Shown in pieces: positions 1 through 9,006 of a stretch of DNA of 64,000 nt. Numbering within the stretch: position 1 is the stretch's first letter; every line of letters starts with the position of its first letter. Both the position numbers and the translations under genes were made by a program. The DNA lies in IMG/VR virus record IMGVR_UViG_3300050033_000890, positions 17,819-81,818 of that record. The stretch is one strand, 5' to 3'. Below the pieces are notes generated by a model, which was given only the letters and a program-made list of their open reading frames with translations, did not search any database and had not been told where the DNA came from. The DNA is from a virus.

Positions 1-304
1 AGAGCGGCGTCACTCCATCGGCGGCGAACTGATTGGTGATTTGAAAGAACTGGTTCTGGACCATGTACAGAACATCGCCTGTGATCGTCACCGATTGGTT
101 GTAGTCAGGAGCCGTGAAGTTCGGAGAAGTGGCAAGACCTTCCGATGCCGTCCAGATGCCCAGCGAACCGGGCAGGTACGGTGTGTTCACAATATCGATC
201 AGGTCGGCTGGACTCACGTCTTCGGCCGTCACATGTGCAATGGCGATGGCACGGGCCGGCAGGTTCTTGCCATAGTAGAAAGTCTGGATTCCAGTTGGCG
301 GCAT
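1..304 (-). CDS. Partial phage tail/fibre-region protein, unknown
   Basis: The first about 101 codons of a gene whose 3' end lies beyond position 1. The ATG at 302-304 follows a GGAG ribosome-binding site by six bases, and the frame stays open to the window edge. The predicted N-terminus begins MPPTGIQTFYYGKNLPARA and is rich in T, N and small residues, like the neighbouring baseplate and fibre proteins. It belongs to the same minus-strand late series as the tail-fibre gene at 1368. An IS element is inserted just upstream of its ribosome-binding site, so its supply of transcript may depend on readthrough of the IS. I do not recognise the family. Confidence 0.6.
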   Translation of the reverse strand, partial: MPPTGIQTFYYGKNLPARAIAIAHVTAEDVSPADLIDIVNTPYLPGSLGIWTASEGLATSPNFTAPDYNQSVTITGDVLYMVQNQFFQITNQFAADGVTPL

Positions 305-324
305 TGCATTCTCCAAACGAGTTA

Positions 325-342
325 GAGCCTATCCGCAAATAA
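325..342 (+). repeat. IS left terminal inverted repeat
   Basis: Reads GAGCCTATCCGCAAATAA. It matches the reverse complement of 1174-1191 at 16 of 18 positions and is preceded by TA. Confidence 0.8.
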
Positions 343-1157
343 TGACAGTCTGCCTCCAACAAATCATGGCACAGGCAAGTGAAAGAAGAGCAACGTAGCT
401 TGCCTCTGTCTTCTCGAAGCTGACCAGTAATTTGCGGAATCGATTGATCCATGAGTGGGTTCTCTCCACTACCCAGCGGCGCGCCTTGAATCCAGGTGTC
501 GTGAGCTTGTCATGGGCTTCTTCGCGTCGTTGCTTGATGTGCGGCCTATAGTCCCGTTCGACGACTGCGTTCAGTGCAGGTGCGCCCTTGTAACCGGCGT
601 CGGCGCAAAGACTGTTCTGTCCAGCTCGGCCCGGCATCTCCATCACGACTTGGTCCAACGTAGCTTCAAGTAGTTTTACATCATGCGTGTTTGCGCCGCT
701 GACGACGAGCGATAGCGGGACCCCAATCCCGTCGACCAGTAGGCTTCGTTTGCGCCCATTTTTTCCCCCGATCCGTTGGGTTGGGCCCAACGCATTCGGT
801 TGCAAGTGGTGCCTTGTGCATCGCGCCGTCGATGCTCTGCCAATTCCATGCAATGGCTTCCATCTCGTCATACTCGGCCAGACCCGCACGCCACAATCGA
901 AGAAAGAAACCTGCTTCCTGCCACTTCTGGAAGTGCAAATGCACGGCACTGGCACTGCCATATTCACGCGGAAGAGCCTTCCACTGACACCCCGTGCGCA
1001 GAACATAAACGATGGCCGAAAAGATTTGGCGGGGCGGCATGGGCTTGCGGCCGCCGCCTGGCTTGCGAAGATATTGGCGGTCCTCGGAGCGACTTACTAC
1101 AGGAATCAGTGGCTCAACTTTGGCCCAAAATGCATCTGAGATTGCCCAAGACTTCAT
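329..1157 (-). CDS. IS5-family DDE transposase (orfA/orfB, -1 frameshift)
   Basis: Cut-and-paste transposase acting on the IS ends. The first frame starts at ATG 1155-1157 and carries the N-terminal region (W-x-K-x-E-P-L-I-P, then RQIFSAIVYVLRTGCQWKALP) and the first catalytic Asp in SIDGAMHK. The second frame carries CADAGYKGA (second Asp) and VVERTHSWINRFRKL (the Glu with the Y/R/K signature). The frames meet at a GGGGGAAAAAAT stretch (759-769). This is a plausible -1 slippery site, as known for IS427-group elements that make a fused OrfAB. The product would be about 276 aa, normal for the group. The alternative is that the run marks an inactivating indel. Confidence 0.8.
759..769 (-). promoter_or_regulatory. 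Candidate -1 ribosomal frameshift site in the transposase
   Basis: On the coding strand this is GGGGGAAAAAA followed by TGG. The 0 frame reads GGG AAA AAA TGG; the -1 frame reads GGA AAA AAT GGG and continues into the half of the transposase that holds the second and third catalytic residues. Confidence 0.6.
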
Positions 1158-1173
1158 GCTGTTATGCTATCAG

Positions 1174-1191
1174 TTATTTGCGGATAAGTTC
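1174..1191 (-). repeat. IS right terminal inverted repeat
   Basis: On the minus strand reads GAACTTATCCGCAAATAA. It is followed on the plus strand by the TA target duplication at 1192-1193. Confidence 0.8.
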
Positions 1192-1370
1192 TAAGAAGTT
1201 ATAGGTAAATAGCGACAAGGCGAATACCTGATTGAACGGTATGTTCATTGGGCTGGATTTGTTCGACGATGGATGCATGTTTGGGATGGGCGGCTACCTG
1301 GCTCTGCTGCAAATGGTCGCCGCCCAGATTTGCAGCAGACAGACAATCGCTATTCGCGGACAAGTTCTTA
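1192..1370 (-). other. Non-coding spacer with a second IS-end-like sequence
   Basis: This spacer between the IS and the stop of the tail-fibre gene holds no convincing gene. Its far end (1349-1370 on the minus strand, TAAGAACTTGTCCGCGAATAGC) matches the right end of the neighbouring IS with its flank at 18 of 22 positions and in the same orientation. This suggests a decayed end of a related element or a short non-autonomous derivative. It overlaps the TAA of the fibre gene. Confidence 0.4.
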
Positions 1371-2978
1371 GTTACCGACTGCGATCCAGTAGACGGTCCG
1401 GGCAGAAGGCGGTCCGCCAACGTAGGCTGTAAAGCCGTACGTGCTGGGAGTGTCAGAGAGAACAAAGAATCCAGAATCGAATCCTGGAGGGCAAACTGCC
1501 ACTCCATACACCCCGAAGCAGTTGTTGGGAAACGCCGGATTGAAGGAGAAGGATGAACCAGGTGCGCTGTTCCCCACAGATGCCATCGTGCCCCACTGAA
1601 TCATGAACACGTTGGTTCCCATGGCAAACTTGATGTAGCCGTTGTTCGCCACGAAGTCGTATGAGATGGTGAGACCGAGATCGGGCAGCGTGATTCCGTG
1701 TGGGTTCTTGTGGCTGACCTTGTTGACGTGCCCCACGAGAATGCTGGCGATTGCGCTCATAAGACCCAGGGAAGTTGTAGTTATGGCGCCGTCGCCGTCC
1801 ACTGCGCCGGGGTAGGCGGTAATGCCCTGGCTCAAAATCCCATAGACATCTCCGTTGTGCAGCAGCCCTGACTGAAGGACGTTGGCCATGAGAATCCCGA
1901 AGCCGGGATCCATGGCAGCAGCCGCCGCTCCCGGATCGCGGAGAACCTCAAAGCCGCCTGAATCAGCGTCGACCTCCGGGGGATGGGAAGTGGAGAGTCC
2001 AAGCACCTGGCCGACGTGGCTGGCAGGAGCTGCCCCAACTTGGGATGCGGTGGGCATCTGATGAACGCCGTTGCCGAGAGGCGCCGGCGCGTGGGCCGCA
2101 AAGGCTGCCTGAGTGGCATTGGCCAGCGCGCGCACTGCCTCGATGACTACAGCCCCTGTCTGGCTGGTTGGAACGTGAACGAGTTTGGCAGTGGAAATGC
2201 CACCAGGATCTTGTCCCGCTCCTGTGCCGATCGGCAGCGTATTGCTTCCGGAAAGCACCGGCACGCGCACAGCGGCGTCCGTCACACTCAGCGGATTCGG
2301 GTTGCGGGAGTTGGTTACACTCGGATCATCGGACGACAGAGCTTGGCCGCTCGATGTCGCGGTGGTCAAAGAGACCATGCCGGCCTTCGCACCAGACGCC
2401 AATGCCTGAATCTTGACACCTGAAGAACTCACCACCGTGAGAATGCCTGTCCCGGATGCCACAGCAAAAGAGAACAACACAATCGGGTTCGAGTTCTGCT
2501 GGAAGTAAAGGGAGGTATTCAACGTCGTGGTAGACGTGTCTGCCGCTGCCACCTGCAACACCAGCTGCCCCATCTCGGCCGTAGGCTCGCCTGTGGCGGA
2601 ATCGACCAGCGATGGATCAACGGTGTTGTTGACGATGACCAGCTGCCAGTTCAGATAGAGGTTCGTCTGTCCCGACGTCAAGGTAACCGGGGTCGCCTCG
2701 CTGGTCTGCAGGATCTCCCAACGGCCGCGAACGAACACCAGCATCGGCTGCGAGGAATTGGTCGCCGTCAGGGTCACGGTTGTTCCTGCGACCGTGGGGG
2801 TCACGTTGAAGGTCGCGCCTTCCTTGTAGATCGCACCCAGATCCCAAGCCCAGCGTGTGATGTCATCGGGAGCAACACCCTGCATGATCTGCTGGAGCCT
2901 GTCCAATTCGCTGGCTTCGAGAATGCGCTCAGCAATCCAGTCGATATAGCGATAGCGTGCTTGATTGAAAGTGGACAT
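1368..2978 (-). CDS. Tail fibre / receptor-binding protein
   Basis: Predicted 536-aa fibre protein at the distal end of the virion gene series. The start is ATG 2976-2978 (MSTFNQARYRYIDW), preceded by GAGG; the frame is open further upstream but without a better ribosome site. The middle is rich in A, S, T and G, as in fibre shafts. The C-terminal about 90 residues (YIKFAMGTNVFMIQWG, then FSFNPAFPNNCFGVYGV and a final Y-W-I-A-V) match the pattern of the gp53-like C-terminal domain of phage tail fibres. That domain forms a trimeric receptor-binding tip. It lies beside other baseplate and fibre genes. Confidence 0.7.
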   Translation of the reverse strand: MSTFNQARYRYIDWIAERILEASELDRLQQIMQGVAPDDITRWAWDLGAIYKEGATFNVTPTVAGTTVTLTATNSSQPMLVFVRGRWEILQTSEATPVTLTSGQTNLYLNWQLVIVNNTVDPSLVDSATGEPTAEMGQLVLQVAAADTSTTTLNTSLYFQQNSNPIVLFSFAVASGTGILTVVSSSGVKIQALASGAKAGMVSLTTATSSGQALSSDDPSVTNSRNPNPLSVTDAAVRVPVLSGSNTLPIGTGAGQDPGGISTAKLVHVPTSQTGAVVIEAVRALANATQAAFAAHAPAPLGNGVHQMPTASQVGAAPASHVGQVLGLSTSHPPEVDADSGGFEVLRDPGAAAAAMDPGFGILMANVLQSGLLHNGDVYGILSQGITAYPGAVDGDGAITTTSLGLMSAIASILVGHVNKVSHKNPHGITLPDLGLTISYDFVANNGYIKFAMGTNVFMIQWGTMASVGNSAPGSSFSFNPAFPNNCFGVYGVAVCPPGFDSGFFVLSDTPSTYGFTAYVGGPPSARTVYWIAVGN

Positions 2979-3017
2979 GAAAACCTCGTTTGGAAATTGG
3001 AAATTGCGGACCAACGA

Positions 3018-6000
3018 TTAGCCGGGAGGCAGTGATGTAGGGCCGGATGACGAACCTGCATTGGACTGGCCGAGCCTGTACTGGGCCAGGTAACCCTGAA
3101 TGGCGTCGCTGAGAACGAGCCACGGATTCTCAATGATCAGAGGCGGATCGGCCATCTGCAGCAGGACCGTGTTCGAAGACAGATTCGAGTCGACGACTTG
3201 AAGATTGATCTGGACGCGCTGAAGGAACGTCAGGAAGTAAGCGCCCGTTGTGGTGGAAGACGGGATCGGCTGGGCATAAACCAGAGCCACAACCTCGCCG
3301 GTGAACAAAGACGAGGTGTAGTTGTTCCCGTTCACATCCAACGCCTCGATCGGTACGATCGGGCCTTGCGCGGTCCTGGGCGGATAAATCAGATCGCCGA
3401 CGGAAATGGCTGCCGTGATGCCTGTGACCCCTGTCAGGGCCGTCGCGGTCTTGCTGGTGTAGGCAACGATCATGTTGTCGACAACGGCTGTTCCGGATGC
3501 CGGAAAGTTGCCTGTCTGATTCAGAGAAATACTCGATGCGCCGATGGCGGCAGCCAGTGTAACTTGTGCGGTGTTGGGACCGATCCATGCCACGAGTTGG
3601 CCATTGGTCTTGTAGTTCGCTTCACCGGGTGTTCCCGATGTTGTCCATGGAACCTGGCCCTGAATGGTGTTGGCGCCGATCATCCCGTAGATTGGGCTGT
3701 TGTCCAGCACGGAGTAGAGAGTGACGAGCCAGTTGGCGCCATCCCACACCTGTGGGATCGGCAGAGCTTCTGGAAGGACAACCGTGTCGCTGGCCTGGAA
3801 GGTTTCTTTGATGCCCGCCAGGCCACTGCCGGCGGCCGTCGTCGGAACGTAGACACCCCAATCGGCCTTGGGCGTGTAGATCATGTTCACAACGCCGTCC
3901 GCGCCGGTGGTGACTGTGACTTCTTCCGCGGTCGGATCTTGGTAATTGATCAGACCCGACCAGGTGTCCGTGTCCACCACAACCTTCATGGTCACGTTGG
4001 GAACGACCTCTCCATTGAGAGGGCCATGAGCCGTTGCACTCAGGAGGGAATAGTCTCCGTTGAAATAGACCGGACCGTAGGCAACCAGATCGATGATCGA
4101 CTCAAGAGTCGCAGGAATCGCAATCAGCGGCTTGTCGCAGGCCAGAGAGATTGAGACGGGAGCGAGCTGCCTGTGTTGGAGGTAGACAAACCCGCTGGTG
4201 ATGCCGGAGAAAGCCGGATTCAAGTCAACCGGAAGCTGCCGCGTGTTCGTGGTCGTGTTGGCTGCCGAAGGAATCACAGGGGTGTTGATGCCCGGAACAT
4301 TGCCGGCGGTGATGGTCAGCGGGATGCACAAAGACGCTGTCGGATCGTTGTCGCCCGAACCCTTGTAATACTCCAAGCCGTTTCCATATCCAATCCCCGG
4401 AATACCCACGAGGATGTAGGCAGACTCCGCGCAGAATGCCGCAGATGCGTAAACCGGGCCTCCTCCGCAGTTCCGAATGGCAGCAAGCAAATCAGGAACC
4501 AGCCGATTGGACTGAGGATCACCATAAGACACAATGATGACGATCTTGCTCGAGTCCAGACTGTTCAGGAAGTTGGCCATCACTTCGGCTTCAGCGGCCT
4601 GGCTTCCCATGATCTCGAACGTCGTGAAGGACTCGTTCACCATCGTTGCTCGGTCGACGACCAGGACGTTGTAGGAAGCCCCAAGGTTGTAAGCGAGAGC
4701 ACCATCAACCCAGATGCCGGCCGAATATGTCTGACTCGGGTTCAAGCTGGCCAGGGCTTGGACAAGCCCCTGACCCGCCGTCGAGAGCCTGTAGGTGTGC
4801 GACGTGGCATAGGTCTGAGCCGCCAGCTCGTACTGGAGGGCAATCGCGGGATTGCACACCGCATAGACGGGCTGTCCTTGTGTGTAGAGGCCGCCCGGTG
4901 TCGAGGTGACGGAGACCGTGCCATCGTCGGAATCGAAGTCGAAGCTGTTGAGCGCCGCAGTCCCCAGGTCTCCGCCCAGCGCGATGTACATATTCTGAAT
5001 GGAATAGATCGGGTACACCGGCAGGTTGAACGTGTCGTTTCCTGTCCCGCCGAGAACTCCGAGGAACAGAGTCTGCTGAGCCAGAGGCTGATTGATCGTG
5101 ATCGTCTTTGTCGCCTGGCTCAACTGGAACTGCGGGCTGCCGTCGTTCACAAAGGCGGATGCCTGGTAGCGATAGCTGGTGGCGACTGAATAGAAGCCGT
5201 CGGAATCCTGCTGCCAGGTTCCCACGAAGATCGGCTTGTTGGGATTAGGCTGGTTTGCCAGAACGTGTGTGAGCACCGTACCGGGATGAAACTCCAAACC
5301 CGGTGTGCCCGGCAGGAAGTAACGCACGGGCCCGGCAAAGTACGAACCGTCCTGTATCTCGAGGAAGACGGAGTTGGCGTCGTTGCCCGTGCCTTCCACA
5401 AACTCCAGCGGCTGGAGATCGTTGTTGTCGCCAATTCCGCTGGTGAACTTGTCGATCCCGATCGCGTCTACATCTGCATCCCATTCGATGGGCACAAGCG
5501 CCGCGGCGTTGATTTCGTCCTCGTCGCGCCAACGGTACTGGCCAATTACAAAGCCGGGAGTTGTGGCAGATACCTGACGGTTGGATGGCAACAGACGAGC
5601 TGCCAGAGGAACCATCTGGTCACGGCGGATCATATAGCCGGCAGCCATCGGAACAACACCAAGGGCTGTCGTTGGAATGGCTGAGGTGTTCCCCGACTGG
5701 TACGCGAAGAACGAACTCGTCGACACTCCCCAGTTGGTGAACTCCTGCTGCACACCCGGCGGAACTGTCACGCTGATGTCGATGCGCATCATGTTCTCGG
5801 CACCGGCGGGGATCGATTGAGCCGCGGAGATGTACGCGCCACCCGCAACTCCGAAGGCCGTCGTTCGGCACGAAGCTGAAGGGTTTGTGGGAACCCCAAA
5901 CGCCACCAGCAGGTTGTTAGGCACATCGGAACCGGAGCCGAAGAACACCACATTGCCGCGCGAGCGCCACACGATGTTGGGTCGGATCAGGTACTCGTCG

Positions 6001-6323
6001 CCGATGGTTTGGGTGATACCTGTAACCCCGGTGAGGCTGTTGTTGGTTGTTCCGGTATAGCTGATGACCATCTGGGAAGCAGCGGTCGATCCGTTTGCCG
6101 GGACGTAGACAACCGCGGAACCCGATGCCGGAAACTGGAAAGTCTGATCCAGAGATACCACGGCCGCGCCGATGGCAGCAGGTGCAGTGACTGTCGCCGT
6201 GTAAGGGTCGCCGAGATAGAGGGTGCCTGGCTTGACACCGCCGGCGAGGGGCAACAGGAACCGCTTTGGCGTGGCCGCCACAGCCGGATCTTGAAGTGCT
6301 GCGTCTTGGTAGAAACCGATCAT
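3018..6323 (-). CDS. Large tail-associated structural protein with repeated modules
   Basis: A 1101-aa protein encoded between the baseplate genes and the fibre gene, so probably a tail sheath-tip, spike or fibre-connector protein. It contains a duplicated module. An N-terminal copy around residues 50-115 (LDQTFQFPASGSAVV, then LTGVTGITQTIGDEYLI) reappears near residues 925-990 (LNQTGNFPASGTAVV, then LTGVTGITAAISVGDLI). The composition is rich in A, T, G and aromatic residues with almost no charged helices, typical of beta-rich adhesins. Its ATG (6321-6323) overlaps the stop of the upstream gene as TAATG, implying translational coupling. No enzymatic motif was seen. Confidence 0.65.
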   Translation of the reverse strand: MIGFYQDAALQDPAVAATPKRFLLPLAGGVKPGTLYLGDPYTATVTAPAAIGAAVVSLDQTFQFPASGSAVVYVPANGSTAASQMVISYTGTTNNSLTGVTGITQTIGDEYLIRPNIVWRSRGNVVFFGSGSDVPNNLLVAFGVPTNPSASCRTTAFGVAGGAYISAAQSIPAGAENMMRIDISVTVPPGVQQEFTNWGVSTSSFFAYQSGNTSAIPTTALGVVPMAAGYMIRRDQMVPLAARLLPSNRQVSATTPGFVIGQYRWRDEDEINAAALVPIEWDADVDAIGIDKFTSGIGDNNDLQPLEFVEGTGNDANSVFLEIQDGSYFAGPVRYFLPGTPGLEFHPGTVLTHVLANQPNPNKPIFVGTWQQDSDGFYSVATSYRYQASAFVNDGSPQFQLSQATKTITINQPLAQQTLFLGVLGGTGNDTFNLPVYPIYSIQNMYIALGGDLGTAALNSFDFDSDDGTVSVTSTPGGLYTQGQPVYAVCNPAIALQYELAAQTYATSHTYRLSTAGQGLVQALASLNPSQTYSAGIWVDGALAYNLGASYNVLVVDRATMVNESFTTFEIMGSQAAEAEVMANFLNSLDSSKIVIIVSYGDPQSNRLVPDLLAAIRNCGGGPVYASAAFCAESAYILVGIPGIGYGNGLEYYKGSGDNDPTASLCIPLTITAGNVPGINTPVIPSAANTTTNTRQLPVDLNPAFSGITSGFVYLQHRQLAPVSISLACDKPLIAIPATLESIIDLVAYGPVYFNGDYSLLSATAHGPLNGEVVPNVTMKVVVDTDTWSGLINYQDPTAEEVTVTTGADGVVNMIYTPKADWGVYVPTTAAGSGLAGIKETFQASDTVVLPEALPIPQVWDGANWLVTLYSVLDNSPIYGMIGANTIQGQVPWTTSGTPGEANYKTNGQLVAWIGPNTAQVTLAAAIGASSISLNQTGNFPASGTAVVDNMIVAYTSKTATALTGVTGITAAISVGDLIYPPRTAQGPIVPIEALDVNGNNYTSSLFTGEVVALVYAQPIPSSTTTGAYFLTFLQRVQINLQVVDSNLSSNTVLLQMADPPLIIENPWLVLSDAIQGYLAQYRLGQSNAGSSSGPTSLPPG

Positions 6324-7111
6324 TATTGTGCCCAGTAGGAGGGGTCCGCATTCATCACGGCCTGCACGACTTCGCGGAGTTGGTAAGCAAGCACGTTGTC
6401 AGAGCTAACGCCCACAGTAGCCAGAGAAGGTTCGACCAGGCCAAACAGGCCCAGCTCGCTGCACACGATGTTGTAGGGCATGGCGGTGTACTGGTAAGCC
6501 ACGGACAAACCGGCCGGCAAGGTGCTTGAGAAGATCAGCTCTCCGGTTTGAGGATTGAACACATAACTACCTGGCGCCACACTGAATGTGAGAGAGGACT
6601 CGATCACATTGGCGTGCGCCAGCATCTGATCGGTCATGGTGATGGCTTCACTGGGAATCGTGAACTGGTTGCTCTGCTTGGCGATCTGAAGCGCCGGCCC
6701 ATCCGGGCCGAGCAGGGTTGCCGTCACACCTGTGATGGCATTCAGATCGTTCACGACATCGCTGATCTTTCTCCAGACCCAGTAATCATCGGGAGCCATC
6801 GTCACCGTAGGGATGGTGTAAGCGACACCATTCAGAACGACCGTGACCAACCCGATGCACACCGTAATGGTCATGCTGAGAGACGTGGAGCTGACAGAGA
6901 TCCCTGCCCACTGCGTCAAACTGAGCTGCAAACAGACCTGATCCTGCTCGCCTTCATAAGTGCTGTCCTGGCGGCATGTCGTGGCCAGATAGCAGCGTTC
7001 AAGGAAAGCAACGGAGTCCTCGCCCTGCATACGAGTGAGGCCGACATTCAGGCCCGCGACGTCCGCATAGGTCAAGCTATTTACGCGCTGAATCTGCGTG
7101 GAAGTGTTCAT
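6323..7111 (-). CDS. Baseplate/tail-associated protein, unknown
   Basis: A 262-aa protein between two large tail proteins. The N-terminal part (LTYADVAGLNVGLTRM, FLERCYLATTC) is followed by a beta-rich T/V/I stretch and a C-terminal segment ending LREVVQAVMNADPSYWAQ. It is separated by only three bases from the gene upstream and coupled by TAATG to the gene downstream, so it belongs to the same translation unit. I do not recognise a named domain. By position it is probably a baseplate or fibre-attachment component. Confidence 0.6.
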   Translation of the reverse strand: MNTSTQIQRVNSLTYADVAGLNVGLTRMQGEDSVAFLERCYLATTCRQDSTYEGEQDQVCLQLSLTQWAGISVSSTSLSMTITVCIGLVTVVLNGVAYTIPTVTMAPDDYWVWRKISDVVNDLNAITGVTATLLGPDGPALQIAKQSNQFTIPSEAITMTDQMLAHANVIESSLTFSVAPGSYVFNPQTGELIFSSTLPAGLSVAYQYTAMPYNIVCSELGLFGLVEPSLATVGVSSDNVLAYQLREVVQAVMNADPSYWAQ

Positions 7112-7114
7112 CGG

Positions 7115-8995
7115 TTACTCAAAGGAAACGCTGTCGTAGGTGTCGGTCAGATAGATGGCCAGACTGTTCGGATCAAGAATGTATCCGTCGTATCTCGGCT
7201 TGACTGCGACTGCATTGCTGCCAGTCCACAACCAGAGCCTTCCCATCACGTCATAAGCAATGCCTTGAATCGCGGGCACGATGTTGGAAAGGTCGTAGGT
7301 GTTGATGACTGGAGTTGCAAGGTTCGGATAGGGAACTTCATCGGCAGTAGCTGTCTGGCCGTTTCCCATGCACTCCAGCATCAGGACATAAGTCCCGATC
7401 ATGGTCAGAGCCAGAGAAACTGGTGCTGGGGTGGAAAGTGTCCCGGATTGCCATCCGGCGCTTCCCGAATACGCAACGAGCGTTCCATCCGGAAGCAGAA
7501 CTTGAAAGTTGCCGTCAGGAGTCATGACGAGGTAGCGCCAGTTAGAAGCCGTTGATGCGGAGCCGTAAGGCACCGGCAGCAGGATCGCGTACCGAGTCGC
7601 TCCTGGCTTGGAGATGTCGTACTTGACGTTGAGTCCATACAGAGGTTCGGTCGTCATCGCCGGCGCAGAGAGCTGGCCGGGAAGCGGTTCGCGCCTATCC
7701 CAGTAAATGAGGCTCGTTCCTGCCGCTCCCAGAATGCCCCATGTGTTCGGTTCCACAGCGATCGCGCCCAGAGGCGTGGTCATGGCGTAGGACTGGATGT
7801 ATTCGAGGGTGCTGAAGTTGTCCATCATGTACAGCTCTTTGAGCAGGTTCTCGACTGTCGAGATGAGCCAGTACCTGTCGAACAACGTGTCCCGGAAGAT
7901 GGGATGGGTGTACGGCCGCGTGCTGTCTGGGACTGCCGGAAGGTTGAACGGCATCTGCCAGCAGCGCAACCTGACGCCGGCGGGAAGCCCGCGGACGATG
8001 ATGCTGGAGATGTTCTGCCAGGTTTTGATACCGGTGAAGACGCCCTCGTTCGACGAGGTAATCGTCTCGCTGGCGCCTTCCTGTTGGTCGGCCCAGACGG
8101 GCAAGGGATATTCCTCGCCCTGCACAAAGATGCTGAGCGACATTTGGCTGCCTTGGACACCTTCGACCCAGAAGGTCAGGATGTTCGGAATGGGCAAGGA
8201 AAACGGACCCAGACTCTGGGGATTCCAGATGCTCACCGTAGAGTCGCCGCTGCCGGTCACGTCGAAGAGGACCGGATCGGTCATGGGAACCTGCGCCTGC
8301 GAAGAATCTGCGATGTAACCGGTGGGAACCGGCAACCTATCGTCGTACGGTTGAATGGCGATGTTCTGCGAGGTCGAACCGGAGGTGATGGTTCCCATCA
8401 CCTGGTTCAAGAGGGTCTGCCCTGGCGCCAAGGGAAAGTCACTCGGCAGCTTCACCATGTAGTAGACACCGCGGTTGTCGATTCCTGTCGGACACGTTGC
8501 CAGAGTGCGCGAAGCGATCTCCCGTGCAATGCGCTGCTGGCTGTCGTCAAGAGCGATGGCTGCCGTATTCAAGAGTTGCGCATCGATCGAGTAGGGCTCT
8601 TCGCGGACGCGTTGGTCAGTGATGTCGAAGTAGTTCAGCAGAACCTGAGTCCGATGGGATCGGTAAGAAGGCAGCACAGGTGTGGCCGCCGCAGTTGTAC
8701 CCACCACGATCGAGATCGCCATCGTGCCTGTGATCCCGTTGAGTGTGGCAGATACCGTCGTGGTGAACTGCGGCCGCGCGCCGTTGGTCTGAGGATTGGG
8801 CGCTCGGACTGCGATGACCGTGCCGCCGCTGGTGACCGACAGGCATGCAGTGTTCGTTGACCAGGTGCAAAGCGCCGTCACATTGAGCGTCGACCCATCG
8901 CTATAAGTAGCGGTGGCCGTCAACTGCTCCTGACTTGAAATCGACAGGGCCGTCCGTGGACCGGAGACTGCGATCGAGACAAGTGTGGCCGGCAT
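7115..8995 (-). CDS. Baseplate/fibre protein with N-terminal Ig-like domain
   Basis: A 626-aa protein. Residues about 1-100 (MPATLVSIAVSGPRTALSI, LTATATYSDGSTLNVTALCT W, then TMAISIV) have the look of a bacterial Ig-like (Big_2) domain. Such domains are common decorations on phage tail and capsid proteins and bind cell-surface carbohydrate. The remainder has W/Y-rich beta segments and a stretch about residues 370-400 (RDTLFDRYWLISTVENLL) that may be helical. It starts just downstream of the HNH homing gene; before that insertion it would have followed the J-like gene directly. Confidence 0.6.
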   Translation of the reverse strand: MPATLVSIAVSGPRTALSISSQEQLTATATYSDGSTLNVTALCTWSTNTACLSVTSGGTVIAVRAPNPQTNGARPQFTTTVSATLNGITGTMAISIVVGTTAAATPVLPSYRSHRTQVLLNYFDITDQRVREEPYSIDAQLLNTAAIALDDSQQRIAREIASRTLATCPTGIDNRGVYYMVKLPSDFPLAPGQTLLNQVMGTITSGSTSQNIAIQPYDDRLPVPTGYIADSSQAQVPMTDPVLFDVTGSGDSTVSIWNPQSLGPFSLPIPNILTFWVEGVQGSQMSLSIFVQGEEYPLPVWADQQEGASETITSSNEGVFTGIKTWQNISSIIVRGLPAGVRLRCWQMPFNLPAVPDSTRPYTHPIFRDTLFDRYWLISTVENLLKELYMMDNFSTLEYIQSYAMTTPLGAIAVEPNTWGILGAAGTSLIYWDRREPLPGQLSAPAMTTEPLYGLNVKYDISKPGATRYAILLPVPYGSASTASNWRYLVMTPDGNFQVLLPDGTLVAYSGSAGWQSGTLSTPAPVSLALTMIGTYVLMLECMGNGQTATADEVPYPNLATPVINTYDLSNIVPAIQGIAYDVMGRLWLWTGSNAVAVKPRYDGYILDPNSLAIYLTDTYDSVSFE

Positions 8996-9006
8996 AGAGT
9001 TCCTGA

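Larger units (their letters stand above)
325..1191 (-). mobile_element. IS5-family insertion sequence (IS427-like), apparently complete
   Basis: An 867-bp element bounded by 18-bp imperfect terminal inverted repeats (16 of 18 identical, core TATCCGCAAATAA). It is flanked on both sides by TA (323-324 and 1192-1193), the short target duplication typical of the IS427 group of the IS5 family. It carries one transposase read through a frameshift at an A6 run. All three DDE residues can be found, so the copy may be functional. It lies in the intergenic space between the tail-fibre gene and the next gene downstream, in the same orientation as the phage genes. Confidence 0.85.

Noticed and set aside
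1232-1432. Short plus-strand frames in the IS-fibre spacer
   Set aside because: No ribosome site or domain; the frame crosses the IS-end-like sequence and the fibre gene's end.
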